Shown: positions 1 through 8,137, counted from the first letter of the stretch. The stretch: 64,000 bases of DNA from Novilysobacter selenitireducens (GCF_020026895.1 NZ_JAINZW010000001.1:248001-312000); one strand, 5' to 3'. The notes: a model not told the origin generated them from the letters alone. Numbers and translations are program-made.

Positions 1-671
1 TGGCGCGGGTGCTGAAGCTGCGTCGTGACCAGCACGGGGTGCTGCTGCTCACCGTCGCCCTGGGCAACACCAGCTTCCTCGGCTACCCGCTGACGCGGGC
101 GCTGATCGGCGAGGACGCATTGCCGTATGCGGTGGTGTACGACCAGTTCGGCGCGTTCCTGATCATGTCCACGTTCGGTCTTTGGGTGCTGGCGCGCTAT
201 GGCGGTGAGGCCGTCCCGTCGCCGCGCGAGATGGCGCGCAAGGTGCTGCTGTTCCCGCCGCTGTGGGCGCTGGTGGTCGGGTTGACGGTGATGCCGGCAT
301 CGCCGCCCTCGTGGATCGACGGCGCGTTGCTGCGCCTGTCCGAAGCGCTGTTGCCGCTGGCGATGCTGACCATCGGCCTGTCGGTGCGGTTCGCATTGCC
401 GCGCGATGAACTCAAACCGCTCGCCGCCGGCCTGGCGCTGAAGCTCGCAGTGATGCCGGCATTGGCGCTGCTGCTGGTACCGATGCTGGGGATGAGCGGC
501 GACATGGCGCGCACCACGGTGCTCGAGGCGGCGATGCCCTCGATGGTGACCGCCGGCGCACTCGCCATCGCCCAAGGAATGGCGCCGCGCCTGGCCGCGG
601 CGATGGTGGGCTACGGGCTGCTGCTGTCACTGGTCACGTTGCCGCTTTGGGCGCGGGTGGCGGTGGGGTAG
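1..671 (+). CDS. AEC-family permease, 5' end outside the window
   Basis: The frame is open to the left edge, so this is the C-terminal part (about 220 residues) of a carrier that is normally near 300 residues long. It is almost entirely hydrophobic, with about seven predicted membrane segments. The family hallmark, two five-helix halves with short polar breaks, is visible as NTSFLGYPL near the start and the late stretch around EAAMPSMVTAGALA. AEC (auxin efflux carrier) proteins of bacteria export or import small organic acids such as malate; the substrate here cannot be read from sequence. No operon partner is visible: the next gene starts 48 bases after the stop and looks unrelated. The internal GTG at position 9 is not a credible true start. 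Confidence 0.8.
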   Translation, partial: ARVLKLRRDQHGVLLLTVALGNTSFLGYPLTRALIGEDALPYAVVYDQFGAFLIMSTFGLWVLARYGGEAVPSPREMARKVLLFPPLWALVVGLTVMPASPPSWIDGALLRLSEALLPLAMLTIGLSVRFALPRDELKPLAAGLALKLAVMPALALLLVPMLGMSGDMARTTVLEAAMPSMVTAGALAIAQGMAPRLAAAMVGYGLLLSLVTLPLWARVAVG

Positions 672-719
672 GCGGCGTGTCGTACCGTTATGGTGCGAGA
701 TCGAGCACGGGGAGCTGAC

Positions 720-1976
720 ATGGAGTCGAGGATGCGATGGACGGCCGCGGTTGGCGGAACTGGGGTACTGCTGCTACTGGTATTGCTGTTGGCGAACGCG
801 CCGGGCGGCGGTGGCGTGGGCGATGACGCAGGGGAATACGTCACGGCCGACGCGAACACGGAAACTGGTGTCCCGCGCGCCGCCTCCGCCGACGGTTCAC
901 ATTCCGCGCAGGCCGCTCTCTTCCACGAGCGCGTCCCCACGAACGCGGAACTCGAGATGGAGGCGCGTACTGAAGAGTGGTGGGAGCAGTACAGCCGGCG
1001 CATTGCGCGCCACGTCGAGTTACTGATCGAGCGCGGCGACGCGCGCAGCCTGCACCACGCCTACCTCCTGATGCCTTCGACCGAGTGGTTCGACAAGTCC
1101 CGGAGCCAGGACCCGGAGTACCTCGAGGCCGCGATGCAGCGGCACCACCAGGACTCGATGGAAATCCTTCGCTTGGCACGAGAGCGGGCGCCCGACGATG
1201 CACAACTGGCCTGGCTGGAGGCAATGAACTGTCACGTACCGGCGGCCGGCTGTGACCCTACAGCTGCGGAGCTCCAGCTGGCGCTTATCGAGCCGAACAA
1301 CGCGCGGGGCGCTTTGCTGGCCATGGACCGTGCGTTCAACGCAGGCGACGTAGCGACCCTTGATGCTTGGCTGACCCGCGCAGCGAACGCCGATTACTAC
1401 GACATGAGGTATGGCGCGGCTGCGTTGGAACTGCTTGAAGTGTTGGAAAGCATTGCGCTGCCTCCCATGGACGAGGCGCTCCGCACAGGACTGTTGAAAA
1501 TGTCGGGTCTGGGCCAGGACGGATCGGGCTCAGCTGCAGAACTGTCTGCGGTGCTGGTAGGTGGCATTGCCGCCGCGCAGAACATTCCGCCTTTCGCCGC
1601 ACTTGGCCAGACATGCGGCGCGGCCCACGTGACGCAGGCGCGCATGGCCCGCTGCCACCGCGTCCTGCAGCATCTGGCGGCCAGCGACACGGTGATCGCC
1701 CATGCCATCGCATTGCCGCAACTGATCCAACTCACAGGCGACCCTGTCCAGAGACGCCGCCTGCAGGAGCGGCTGCGCCGGTTTTCCTGGGTACACCAGC
1801 AGGCAGCATCGAGGGCCGACCTGACCTACCTGCTGGACAGCTGGCGCCTGGGCGAACTCGTGGCCGGCGAACGCCTGCTGCAACGCCGCGGCATCACCAT
1901 GCCCGCCGGCTGGCTGCCTGACCACCCGACCCACCGCAGCCTCATCCTGACCGGCCGGCCGCCGCCGGGAGGCTGA
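720..1976 (+). CDS. Membrane-anchored protein of unknown function
   Basis: This is a 418-residue protein that I do not recognise. The ATG at 720 is preferred over an in-frame start 30 bases upstream because GGGGAG sits five bases before it and the protein then begins with an ordinary signal-anchor: two basic residues (positions 4 and 6), then a long Leu/Val stretch at about 13-30. The rest is soluble, Ala/Leu/Arg-rich and probably all-helical, like the loose helical repeats of periplasmic scaffold proteins. Several cysteines are spread through the middle (for example around CHVPAAGC and later QTCGAAH), which suits an oxidising, periplasmic location. No catalytic motif is visible. The neighbours (permease, ParA-like ATPase) do not suggest a role. 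Confidence 0.7.
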   Translation: MESRMRWTAAVGGTGVLLLLVLLLANAPGGGGVGDDAGEYVTADANTETGVPRAASADGSHSAQAALFHERVPTNAELEMEARTEEWWEQYSRRIARHVELLIERGDARSLHHAYLLMPSTEWFDKSRSQDPEYLEAAMQRHHQDSMEILRLARERAPDDAQLAWLEAMNCHVPAAGCDPTAAELQLALIEPNNARGALLAMDRAFNAGDVATLDAWLTRAANADYYDMRYGAAALELLEVLESIALPPMDEALRTGLLKMSGLGQDGSGSAAELSAVLVGGIAAAQNIPPFAALGQTCGAAHVTQARMARCHRVLQHLAASDTVIAHAIALPQLIQLTGDPVQRRRLQERLRRFSWVHQQAASRADLTYLLDSWRLGELVAGERLLQRRGITMPAGWLPDHPTHRSLILTGRPPPGG

Positions 1977-2062
1977 CGGCATTCCGTGATGACCGCCTTG
2001 ATCGCGCCGGTGTAGGCTGCGGGACCGGCCGCGCCGGCTCGGCGCGACACCAAGGGGGCTCG

Positions 2063-2692
2063 ATGAAGACCGTGCTGGTGGCCAGTTCCAAGGGCGGGGT
2101 GGGCAAGACCACCATCGCCACGCACCTCGCCGCGCAGGCGGCGCTCGACGGATTCAATACCGCGCTGGTCGATGCCGACCCGCAGGGCTCGGCCACGCGC
2201 TGGGCGCAGCGGCGCGCGGGGCTCGAGTCGGCCGTGCTGCCGCTGGACGGCACCCGCCGCAAGGCCTGGAAAAAGCAGTTGCCCGACGACACCCAGCGCG
2301 TGGTGGTGGACGCCCGCGCCGGCGCGATGGCCGATGACCTGGACACGTTCCTGGAGATCGCCGACGCCGTGGTCGTGCCGGTGCAGCCGTCCACGCTGGA
2401 CATCGAGGCGACCGTGCCGTTCCTGGACACGCTGGCGCGCCACCCGCGGGTGCGCAAGGGCGAGCTGCGCGTCGGGCTGGTCGGCAACAAGCTCAAGCCG
2501 TGGACAAACGCCTCGCAGCAGGCGGTCGACCTGCTCAAGGCCTGGCCGTACCCGGTGGTGGCGCAGCTGCGCGACAGCCAGGCCTACGTGGTCATGACGT
2601 CGCTGGGCAAGAGCCTGTTCGACTACCACTCCATGCAGGTGCGCGAGCACCAGGCCGACTGGCAGCCGCTGTTGCGTTGGTTGCGCAAGTAG
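2063..2692 (+). CDS. Orphan ParA-family ATPase
   Basis: This 209-residue protein is a deviant-Walker P-loop ATPase of the ParA/MinD superfamily. KGGVGKTT at residues 10-17 carries the signature lysines, and DADPQGS begins at residue 37. The Walker B region reads VVVDARAG (Asp 83), where most ParA proteins have D-T/C-P-P, so it belongs to the short ParA-like branch rather than to Soj/ParA proper. It is somewhat shorter than chromosomal ParA (about 260 residues) and lacks an N-terminal HTH. No parB gene or parS-like repeats lie beside it, so a role in chromosome segregation is not supported. Such orphan ATPases position other cargos in the cell, but the cargo here is unknown. AAGGGGG just before the ATG is a good ribosome binding site. 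Confidence 0.85.
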   Translation: MKTVLVASSKGGVGKTTIATHLAAQAALDGFNTALVDADPQGSATRWAQRRAGLESAVLPLDGTRRKAWKKQLPDDTQRVVVDARAGAMADDLDTFLEIADAVVVPVQPSTLDIEATVPFLDTLARHPRVRKGELRVGLVGNKLKPWTNASQQAVDLLKAWPYPVVAQLRDSQAYVVMTSLGKSLFDYHSMQVREHQADWQPLLRWLRK

Positions 2693-2743
2693 CACCATGG
2701 CCCGCGTCCGCCCTCCGTCCTCCAACCCAGACTGCGAGCCGCC

Positions 2744-3220
2744 ATGCGCGAACTGATCCTGCTCCGCCACGCCCACGCCGAACCCGCCGCCCCCGGGCAG
2801 GCCGACCTGGACCGCCCGCTATCGGCCGAGGGCCTGGCAGAAGCCGAGTCCGCCGGACGCTGGATCAAGGACAACGCCTGGGTGCCCGACTGCGTGCTGT
2901 GCTCGCCTTCGCGGCGCACGCGCGAGACGCTCGAGGCGGTGCTGGGCGAGGTCGGCTACATCGACCAGCGCATTGAACCGTCGATCTACGAGGCCACGCC
3001 GGGCGGACTCATCGCGCTGGCCGATGCCCACCGCGACGTCGGCCGGCTGATGCTGGTCGGCCACAACCCCGGGTTGGAGCGCTTGGCCGCGCTGCTGCAC
3101 AGCGGCCAGTCCGGCGACTACCGCGGCATGCCGCCGGGCGGTGTCGCGGTGCTGACGATGCCGGCCGACGCCGCGCTGGAGCCGGGCATTGCCCGACTCG
3201 GCGCGTTCTGGTGGCCGTGA
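2744..3220 (+). CDS. sixA: Phosphohistidine phosphatase SixA
   Basis: The 158-residue protein opens with the histidine phosphatase signature LRHAHAEP at residues 7-14, with His 9 as the expected phospho-acceptor. The second catalytic histidine is in VGHNPG (His 107), and an Arg-rich SPSRRTR loop follows Cys 53. Length and layout match SixA, which removes phosphate from histidine residues of phosphorelay or PTS-type proteins in the cytoplasm. The partner here is unknown. The gene overlaps the next one by up to ten bases, so the two are probably co-transcribed, although YceI is a periplasmic protein and no functional link is evident. Confidence 0.9.
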   Translation: MRELILLRHAHAEPAAPGQADLDRPLSAEGLAEAESAGRWIKDNAWVPDCVLCSPSRRTRETLEAVLGEVGYIDQRIEPSIYEATPGGLIALADAHRDVGRLMLVGHNPGLERLAALLHSGQSGDYRGMPPGGVAVLTMPADAALEPGIARLGAFWWP

Positions 3221-3840
3221 CGCCAACCGTGCGCCCTCGGGCGTTGCCGGCGGTTACCTCGCGCGCGCTCCAGTCCGGGGCGCTGGCGGCGCTGCTGGCG
3301 GTGTTGGCCGGCTGGTCCGTGGAGGCGGCGGCGCAGCAGCGCCTCGGCGACCTGGATCCCGCGCACACGCGCATCCGCTTCGACCTGCGCACGCGCTGGG
3401 GCCAGAAGGTGCTGGGCGAGTTCCCGGCGTTCGAAGGCGAAGTGCTGGCGCTGCCCGGCGACCGCCGCCAGGTGCGCATCCGGCTACGGACCGATGCGGT
3501 GGAGGTCGCGGGCTCGGAACGCTACACGCGCATCGCGCGCAGCGAGGGGTTCTTCGATGCCGCGCGCCATCCGCTGATCGAGTTCGTGTCCGACCCGCAT
3601 CCGGCCGAGCTGGTGCGCGATGGCGGCCCGCTGCGTGGCCGGCTGTCGATGCACGGCGTCACCCACGAGGAAACGTTCGAGGTGAAGCCGGCCTCGTGCA
3701 CGCGCCCCGGGCTGGACTGCCCGGTGATGGCGGCTGGTAGCGTCGACCGCCGCCGCTACGGGCTGGACGGCTACCGCGTGGTGCTCGGTCACCAGGTGCG
3801 TTTCGGCATGCAGCTGCGCCTGCGGCCGGCCGGGAGCTGA
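3211..3840 (+). CDS. YceI-family periplasmic lipid-binding protein
   Basis: The 209-residue product has a hydrophobic signal segment at about residues 20-42, ending AAAQ, followed by one YceI domain (beta-barrel lipocalin-like fold). Visible family features are the opening D-x-x-HTRIRFDLRTRWG, the ARHPLIEFVS strand, and the LSMHGVTHEETFEV strand in the second half. YceI proteins bind isoprenoids or other amphiphilic molecules in the periplasm; the ligand here cannot be predicted. The GTG at 3211 lies inside the end of sixA; an equally possible GTG is at 3217. Two cysteines near the C-terminal third (SCTRPGLDC) may form a disulfide. Translational coupling with sixA is likely. Confidence 0.85.
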   Translation: MAVTPTVRPRALPAVTSRALQSGALAALLAVLAGWSVEAAAQQRLGDLDPAHTRIRFDLRTRWGQKVLGEFPAFEGEVLALPGDRRQVRIRLRTDAVEVAGSERYTRIARSEGFFDAARHPLIEFVSDPHPAELVRDGGPLRGRLSMHGVTHEETFEVKPASCTRPGLDCPVMAAGSVDRRRYGLDGYRVVLGHQVRFGMQLRLRPAGS

Positions 3841-3895
3841 CGGTGGCCTGCGCTAAGCTGCGCTGCGTCGTGCCGTGCCACATCGCTTCCGCCTG

Positions 3896-5857
3896 ATGCC
3901 CTTTCCCCGTCGTTTCCCTTCCGTCGCCGCCCTGCGCGTGCTGGCCGCATGGCTGGTGCTGGCCTGCTCGGCCTGCGCGACGCTGTCGCCGGCCCAGCGC
4001 GAACGCGCCAGCGCCATTGCCGAGGCCGCGCGCTCGGATATGGACACCTGCCAGGCCCGCAACGCCTGCGCGCAGGCCTCGCCCATGCGGCAGCTTGCAG
4101 GTCGCGCGTTCGCGCAGTCCGCGCCCGGGGCGCCGCGCCACTACGCGGTGATTCTGGACCAGGGCACCGACGCGCTGCTGGCGCGCATCGACCTGCTGCG
4201 CAGCGCGACGACCACCATCGACGTACAGACCTACATCTTCTACGAGGACGACGCCGGCCGGCTGGTGCTGGAGGAGATGCTGGCCGCGGCCCGTCGCGGC
4301 GTGCGCGTACGCCTGCTGATGGACCAGCTGTCGGCGCTGGAGCGCGTGGAGACGCTGGCCGCGCTGGCCGGCGCGCACGAGAACCTCCAAGTGCGCGTCT
4401 ACAACCCGGTGCTGGGGCGTGCGCGCATCAGCTACCCGCAGTACCTGCTCGCGGCGGCGTGCTGCTGGCGCCAGCTCAACCAGCGCATGCACACCAAGCT
4501 GTTCCTGGTGGATGGCGCGGTCGGCATCACCGGTGGGCGCAACTACCAGAACGCGTATTACGACTGGGACCCGGAGTACAACTTCCGCGACCGCGACCTG
4601 CTGGTCGCCGGGCCGGTGGCGCGCACGATGGACGCGGATTTCCTGCGCTTCTGGAACGACCCGCGCAGTGTCCCGGTGGAGCAGCTGGCCGATGTCGGGC
4701 GCCACCTGATCAAGGCGGGCGTGCCGGCCCTGCCGCCGCCGTCGTACACGAAGCCGGAGCGCGCACAGGCAATGCAGCGCGACGCCGGGGACGCCGCCCT
4801 GGTGCGCGAACGGCTGGCCAACGCGGCGCTGCCGGTCGGAGAGGTCAGCTACGTCGCCGACTCGCCGGACAAGCACGACGGCAACGCCATCGATGGTGCG
4901 GTGGCTTCGGTGTCGCTGCGCGAGCTGATCGAGTCGGCGCGCGAGGAAGTGCTGCTGCAGACGCCCTACCTGGTCCTCTCCGATCCGGCCCAGGACATGT
5001 TCCGCGCCCTGCACGAGCGCAAGTCGCCGCCGCGCGTGGTGGTGTCCACCAACAGCCTGGCCGCCACCGACGCCTTCATCGTGTATGCGCTGTCGCACAA
5101 GTACAAGCGTCGCTACCTGCGCGAGTTCGGCTTCAACATCTACGAGTACAAGCCGTTCCCTGCCGACGCCCCGGTCGACATCGCCGCGACCGGCGTGGAG
5201 TTGCCCGACTACGTACCGACCGGCGACGTGCAGCTGCCCGACCACCGCGCGCTGCAGCGCGAGTACGACACCCGCACCGTGCAGGGCCGCGACGGGTATC
5301 GCCGCGCGCTGTCGCGCGAGTACGCCGCGCTGCGTTATGCCAGCCGCCGCGCCAACGAGCCTGTGCCGCTCAAGCGCGCCGGCGTGCGCATGGGCATGCA
5401 CGCCAAGTCGCTGGTGATCGACGACCGCATCGGCGTGGTCGGGACGCACAACTTCGACCCGCGCGGCGACCACTACAACACTGAGAGCGCGGTGGTGATC
5501 GAGGACGCAGCGTTTGCCGAAGCGCTGGGCGACAGCATCCGCCGCGACATCTCACCGGCCAACTCGTGGACCATCGCGCCGCGCGACAAGCCGCCGGTGC
5601 TGTGGGGGCTGGACTATTCGCTGGGCAAGGTCTTCGAGTACCTGCCGGTGTTCGACCTGTGGCCGTTGCGGTATGCGACGAGCTACGAGTTCCAGGCCAG
5701 CCCCGACTGCCCGCAGCCGCTGCCGCCGGACCACCCGGGCTTCCGGGCCTGCTACGTGCCGGTGGGGGACTTTCCCGAGGTCGACATGGTCGGGTTGAAG
5801 GGGCTGGGTACGCGGTTCGTCACCGCGTTCGGCGCGGGACTGGCGCCGATTCTTTGA
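3896..5857 (+). CDS. Phospholipase D / cardiolipin synthase-like lipoprotein
   Basis: The 653-residue protein begins with a lipoprotein signal (LVLAC, lipidated Cys 24), which is why the ATG at 3896 is preferred over one 21 bases upstream. It carries two HKD motifs: HTKLFLVD starting at His 199, followed by GGRN, and HAKSLVIDD starting at His 502, followed by GTHNFDPRGDHYNTE. The two together form one active site that uses a phosphohistidine intermediate to hydrolyse or transfer phosphatidyl groups. Length is well above that of a typical cardiolipin synthase (about 480), and there is no N-terminal membrane hairpin, so it is better called a periplasm-facing PLD-family protein, possibly a ClsC-like enzyme. 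It stands alone between the YceI gene and the small-peptide unit. Confidence 0.88.
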   Translation: MPFPRRFPSVAALRVLAAWLVLACSACATLSPAQRERASAIAEAARSDMDTCQARNACAQASPMRQLAGRAFAQSAPGAPRHYAVILDQGTDALLARIDLLRSATTTIDVQTYIFYEDDAGRLVLEEMLAAARRGVRVRLLMDQLSALERVETLAALAGAHENLQVRVYNPVLGRARISYPQYLLAAACCWRQLNQRMHTKLFLVDGAVGITGGRNYQNAYYDWDPEYNFRDRDLLVAGPVARTMDADFLRFWNDPRSVPVEQLADVGRHLIKAGVPALPPPSYTKPERAQAMQRDAGDAALVRERLANAALPVGEVSYVADSPDKHDGNAIDGAVASVSLRELIESAREEVLLQTPYLVLSDPAQDMFRALHERKSPPRVVVSTNSLAATDAFIVYALSHKYKRRYLREFGFNIYEYKPFPADAPVDIAATGVELPDYVPTGDVQLPDHRALQREYDTRTVQGRDGYRRALSREYAALRYASRRANEPVPLKRAGVRMGMHAKSLVIDDRIGVVGTHNFDPRGDHYNTESAVVIEDAAFAEALGDSIRRDISPANSWTIAPRDKPPVLWGLDYSLGKVFEYLPVFDLWPLRYATSYEFQASPDCPQPLPPDHPGFRACYVPVGDFPEVDMVGLKGLGTRFVTAFGAGLAPIL

Positions 5858-5963
5858 GGCTGGGGCTAGGGGCTAGGGACTAGCGCAGGCGCGCTGTGGA
5901 CCTGCGGGTTCCGGGAGAGGCGCATCCACGTCGGGGTCGGGGCGCCCTGACGGCAGGCGGGTG

Positions 5964-5979
5964 TGTGATCGCAATCACA
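5964..5979. promoter_or_regulatory. Perfect CRP/Clp operator
   Basis: The sequence TGTGATCGCAATCACA is a perfect TGTGA-N6-TCACA palindrome, the consensus bound by E. coli CRP and, in xanthomonads, by the CRP homologue Clp. The next gene downstream on the plus strand is the small-peptide gene at 6204; the upstream gene ends at 5857. That the site controls the peptide genes is inference from position. Confidence 0.75.
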
Positions 5980-5984
5980 TTCGA

Positions 5985-6029
5985 ACTGACGGGCACCGGG
6001 GCGGGAGGAGCCCCGACCCTGTCGTCAGT
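5985..6029 (+). other. Nested hairpin, possible structured leader RNA
   Basis: ACTGACG (5985-5991) pairs with CGTCAGT (6023-6029), enclosing CGGGGC (5997-6002) paired with GCCCCG (6010-6015). A competing helix can form between CGGGAGG (6002-6008) and CCTCCCG (6034-6040). This gives two mutually exclusive folds shortly after the CRP/Clp site. There is no U tract, so it is not an ordinary terminator. Confidence 0.4.
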
Positions 6030-6203
6030 CATGCCTCCCGGATGCAACTCCAGGCCCCTCAAACCCATCTGTTATGGGCAATACGCCAGTGAGTGACGCC
6101 ACCGGGCCATCGGTGGGGTGACTTCCGGCACATGGTATATCAGATTAGGTGTTGTACTTTACCAACACACCGATTCACCAGACCACCCGACAGGACCCCC
6201 CAA

Positions 6204-6389
6204 ATGAACGCTTCCCCGACCTTCGCCCGCCCCGCCGCCACCGTCGCCCCGCGCAACCTGCAAGCCGCCGTCTACGTCGCCCGCCGCCCCCGTGGCACCG
6301 GCGTCGGTTATGGCCACAGCAGCGGTTACGGCAGCACCCGCCAGTACGCCAACCCGGTCAACCGCCCGCTGTTCCGCTTCTTCGCCTGA
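6204..6389 (+). CDS. Small GYG-motif protein 1 (61 aa, unknown)
   Basis: This 61-residue protein is recognised because of its paralogue 80 bases downstream. After a variable, basic, Ala/Pro-rich N-terminal half (residues 1-32), it has a C-terminal block beginning at residue 33: GVGYGHSSGYGSTRQYA, then a short linker and NRPLFRFFA. In 26 aligned block positions, 17 are identical to the second protein. The conserved, Gly/Tyr/Ser-rich tail after a divergent head resembles the layout of a leader plus core peptide, but no peptide-modifying enzyme or dedicated exporter is adjacent. There is no membrane segment and no classical signal peptide. AGGA lies before the ATG. The gene is probably transcribed together with its paralogue. 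Confidence 0.65.
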   Translation: MNASPTFARPAATVAPRNLQAAVYVARRPRGTGVGYGHSSGYGSTRQYANPVNRPLFRFFA

Positions 6390-6469
6390 CCGCCCGTCCG
6401 ATCGCTCTACCGCTCTCCGCATCTCCCGCCCCACTGCCCGTTTCAAACTCCGCCCCCCAGGACACTGAA

Positions 6470-6670
6470 ATGAACGCTCTCGTCATCGACCGCCCCGCCA
6501 TCGCCGCCGCCAAGGCCGCCGCGATCCCGGTTTCCCAGCTGCAGGCCCAGGACCGCCGTCTCGTCCACCGCGAGCGCGACTTCGGCATCGGCTACGGCCG
6601 CAGCAGCGGCTACGGCTGCACCCGCCGTTACGCCACCCTGTCCAACCAGCGCCTGTTCCGTTGTGCGTGA
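6470..6670 (+). CDS. Small GYG-motif protein 2 (66 aa, unknown)
   Basis: The 66-residue paralogue of the preceding small protein also starts with Met-Asn-Ala. Its head (residues 1-38) is Ala-rich and ends in a charged segment (HRERDF). Its tail begins at residue 39: GIGYGRSSGYGCTRRYA, then NQRLFRCA. Two cysteines, absent from the first protein, sit in the tail, one of them next to the last residue. An AGGA seven bases before the ATG serves as ribosome binding site; its spacer to the first gene is free of terminator hairpins, and a strong terminator follows at 6741. The duplication, with the tail conserved and the head diverged, indicates that selection acts on the tail. Function unknown. Confidence 0.65.
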   Translation: MNALVIDRPAIAAAKAAAIPVSQLQAQDRRLVHRERDFGIGYGRSSGYGCTRRYATLSNQRLFRCA

Positions 6671-6740
6671 GGGCCGGCGCCCCCTGATCGCCCGTCCCCT
6701 CCCCGAGCGGGCCACGCACAACACCCTCCCCTGCGACCCC

Positions 6741-6785
6741 GGCCGGCGCGCTACGTCCCTCTCCGCGTAGCCCGCCGGCCTTTTT
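6741..6785 (+). terminator. Rho-independent terminator after the small-peptide pair
   Basis: GGCCGGCG-c-GCTACG (6741-6755) pairs with CGTAGC-c-CGCCGGCC (6766-6780), with one internal mismatch, followed directly by TTTTT. This closes the transcription unit of the two small genes and separates it from the thioesterase gene. Confidence 0.9.
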
Positions 6786-6823
6786 CCTGGGCCGCCCGCA
6801 TCCGGGTCGGCTATCGTGGCGCG

Positions 6824-7276
6824 ATGAACGATGCCGCCACGCCTTCACCCTTCCGCCATCGCCCGTCGCTCGACGCGCTCAACGCACTCTCGGCCGACAC
6901 GGCGATCGCCGCGCTCGGCATCGAGTTCACCGAACTGGGCCCGGACTACCTGCGCGGCACCATGCCGGTCGACGCGCGCACCCACCAGCCCTATGGCCTG
7001 CTGCACGGCGGCGCCTCGGTCCTGCTGGCCGAAACCCTGGGCAGCAGCGCCGGCAACCTGAGCGTGCCCGAGGGCAAGCTCTGCGTCGGCATCGAGATCA
7101 ACGCCAACCACGTCCGCGCCGCGCGGGACGGCACGGTGACGGGCACCGCGCGCGCCCTGCACGTGGGCGGCAGCACGCAGGTGTGGGAGATCCGCATCGA
7201 GGACGAGCGTGGCCGGCTGGTGTGCGTGTCGCGGCTGACGCTGGCCGTGGTGGCCGCGCCGCCCGCCGCGGGCTAG
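6824..7276 (+). CDS. Hotdog-fold thioesterase (PaaI/YbdB-like)
   Basis: The 150-residue protein has the length and central signature of acyl-CoA thioesterases of the 4HBT/PaaI branch: YGLLHGGASVLLAETLGS, with His 61-Gly-Gly before the long helix and Glu 70 as the likely catalytic carboxylate. A later GVEINANH-like strand (GIEINANHVRAA) is also typical. Family members hydrolyse aryl- or acyl-CoA thioesters in the cytoplasm, for example as proofreading enzymes or in menaquinone synthesis; the substrate here is not determined. It is followed 33 bases later by an acyltransferase gene in the same direction, which could place both in lipid metabolism, but that is only suggestive. Confidence 0.88.
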   Translation: MNDAATPSPFRHRPSLDALNALSADTAIAALGIEFTELGPDYLRGTMPVDARTHQPYGLLHGGASVLLAETLGSSAGNLSVPEGKLCVGIEINANHVRAARDGTVTGTARALHVGGSTQVWEIRIEDERGRLVCVSRLTLAVVAAPPAAG

Positions 7277-7309
7277 CCCCTGGCCGCCCCGACCCGTATC
7301 GTTCCGCCG

Positions 7310-8137
7310 ATGAATGCGCCGCCTCCCCCCACCGGCGTGGCCGCGGCGTCCCGCGCCCCGGCCGCGCGCGCTCTGCGCTACCTGGTCCGCGTGCCGATGC
7401 TGCTGTGGCACCTGCTGGTGCACCTGCCGCTGACCCTGCTGTCCATCACGCCCTTGACCGCCGGCGTGCGCGTGCCGGGGGGCGAGCGGCTGGACCACCG
7501 CATGATCCGCGCCTGGTCGGCGGGGTTGATGCGGGTGTTCGGGTTCCGCCTGCGGCGGGTCGGCACGCCGCTGCCGGGCGGGGTGATGTTCGTCGCCAAC
7601 CACGTCAGCTGGGTGGATATCGAAGTCCTGCACAGCCAGCGGATGATGGGGTTCGTGGCCAAGCGTGAAATCTCGCAATGGCCGGTGGTCGGCTGGATGG
7701 CGGCGCGCGGGGAGACGATCTTCCACGCCCGCGGCAGCACCGAGTCGCTGGGCGGCGTGCTGCACGAGATGCTCTCCAGGCTGCGCGCGGGGCGCTCGGT
7801 CGGCGTGTTCCCGGAGGGCGGCACCCGCGGCGGACGCGAGATCGGCCCGTTCCACGCGAGGATCTTCCTGGCTGCGGTCGAGGCCGGCGTGCCGGTGCAG
7901 CCGGTGGCGTTGAAGTACGGCGAGGGCGCCAGTGCGCAAACCGTCGTCGCGTTCGGCCCGCGCGAGAGCTTCGTTGCCAATTTCTTCCGCCTGCTGGGCG
8001 AGCCGGCCCGCGTGGCCGAAGTGCACTTCCTTGCCCCCATCCTGCCGGGCGACACCGACGGCCGCCGCCGGATCGCCGACCAGGCGCGGCAACGGATCGT
8101 CGACGCCATGGGCCTTGCGGCAGGGAATAGGGCCTAG
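7310..8137 (+). CDS. 1-acyl-glycerol-3-phosphate acyltransferase (PlsC family)
   Basis: The 275-residue protein has an N-terminal hydrophobic helix (about 27-50) and the two diagnostic acyltransferase motifs: NHVSWVD (His 98 and Asp 103, the HX4D catalytic pair) and FPEGGTR (166-172), which binds the phosphate of the acceptor. The family transfers an acyl chain from acyl-ACP or acyl-CoA to lysophosphatidic acid or a related lysolipid at the inner membrane. The FPEGGTR form has an extra Gly compared with the common FPEGTR. Xanthomonads carry several PlsC-like paralogues, so this one may act on ornithine lipids or other lysolipids rather than be the main PlsC. It probably shares a transcript with the thioesterase upstream. 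Confidence 0.85.
   Translation: MNAPPPPTGVAAASRAPAARALRYLVRVPMLLWHLLVHLPLTLLSITPLTAGVRVPGGERLDHRMIRAWSAGLMRVFGFRLRRVGTPLPGGVMFVANHVSWVDIEVLHSQRMMGFVAKREISQWPVVGWMAARGETIFHARGSTESLGGVLHEMLSRLRAGRSVGVFPEGGTRGGREIGPFHARIFLAAVEAGVPVQPVALKYGEGASAQTVVAFGPRESFVANFFRLLGEPARVAEVHFLAPILPGDTDGRRRIADQARQRIVDAMGLAAGNRA

Larger units (their letters stand above)
5858..6203. other. Regulatory intergenic region ahead of the small-peptide pair
   Basis: These 346 bases hold no convincing gene; short reading frames that cross it have no ribosome binding site. It contains a perfect CRP/Clp-type site (5964-5979), a nested hairpin (5985-6029), an alternative pairing CGGGAGG (6002-6008) with CCTCCCG (6034-6040), a CCACCG/CGGTGG hairpin (6099-6116), and a GTGTTG/CAACAC inverted repeat (6149-6154 and 6163-6168). 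The stretch around TGGTATATCAGATTAGG (6133-6149) is unusually AT-rich and may hold the -10 element. Confidence 0.6.

Noticed and set aside
3659-5473. A 604-codon open frame on the minus strand, opposite the phospholipase D-like gene
   Set aside because: Antisense to a gene with intact catalytic motifs; composition is His/Arg/Val-rich as expected from the complement of a GC-rich coding frame; no motif or ribosome binding site.
6053-6092. CAATACG motif in the leader region as a further LacI-type operator
   Set aside because: The right half does not match (GCCAGTG) and the sequence is not palindromic.
5896-6096. A 66-codon plus-strand frame between the phospholipase gene and the small-peptide unit
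   Set aside because: It runs across the CRP/Clp site and hairpins, has no ribosome binding site and no composition typical of coding DNA.
6204-6670. The two small genes as RiPP (lasso or thiopeptide-like) precursors
   Set aside because: The leader/core-like layout is suggestive, but no cyclase, peptidase, YcaO or dedicated exporter is adjacent; I keep the function as unknown rather than assign a class.
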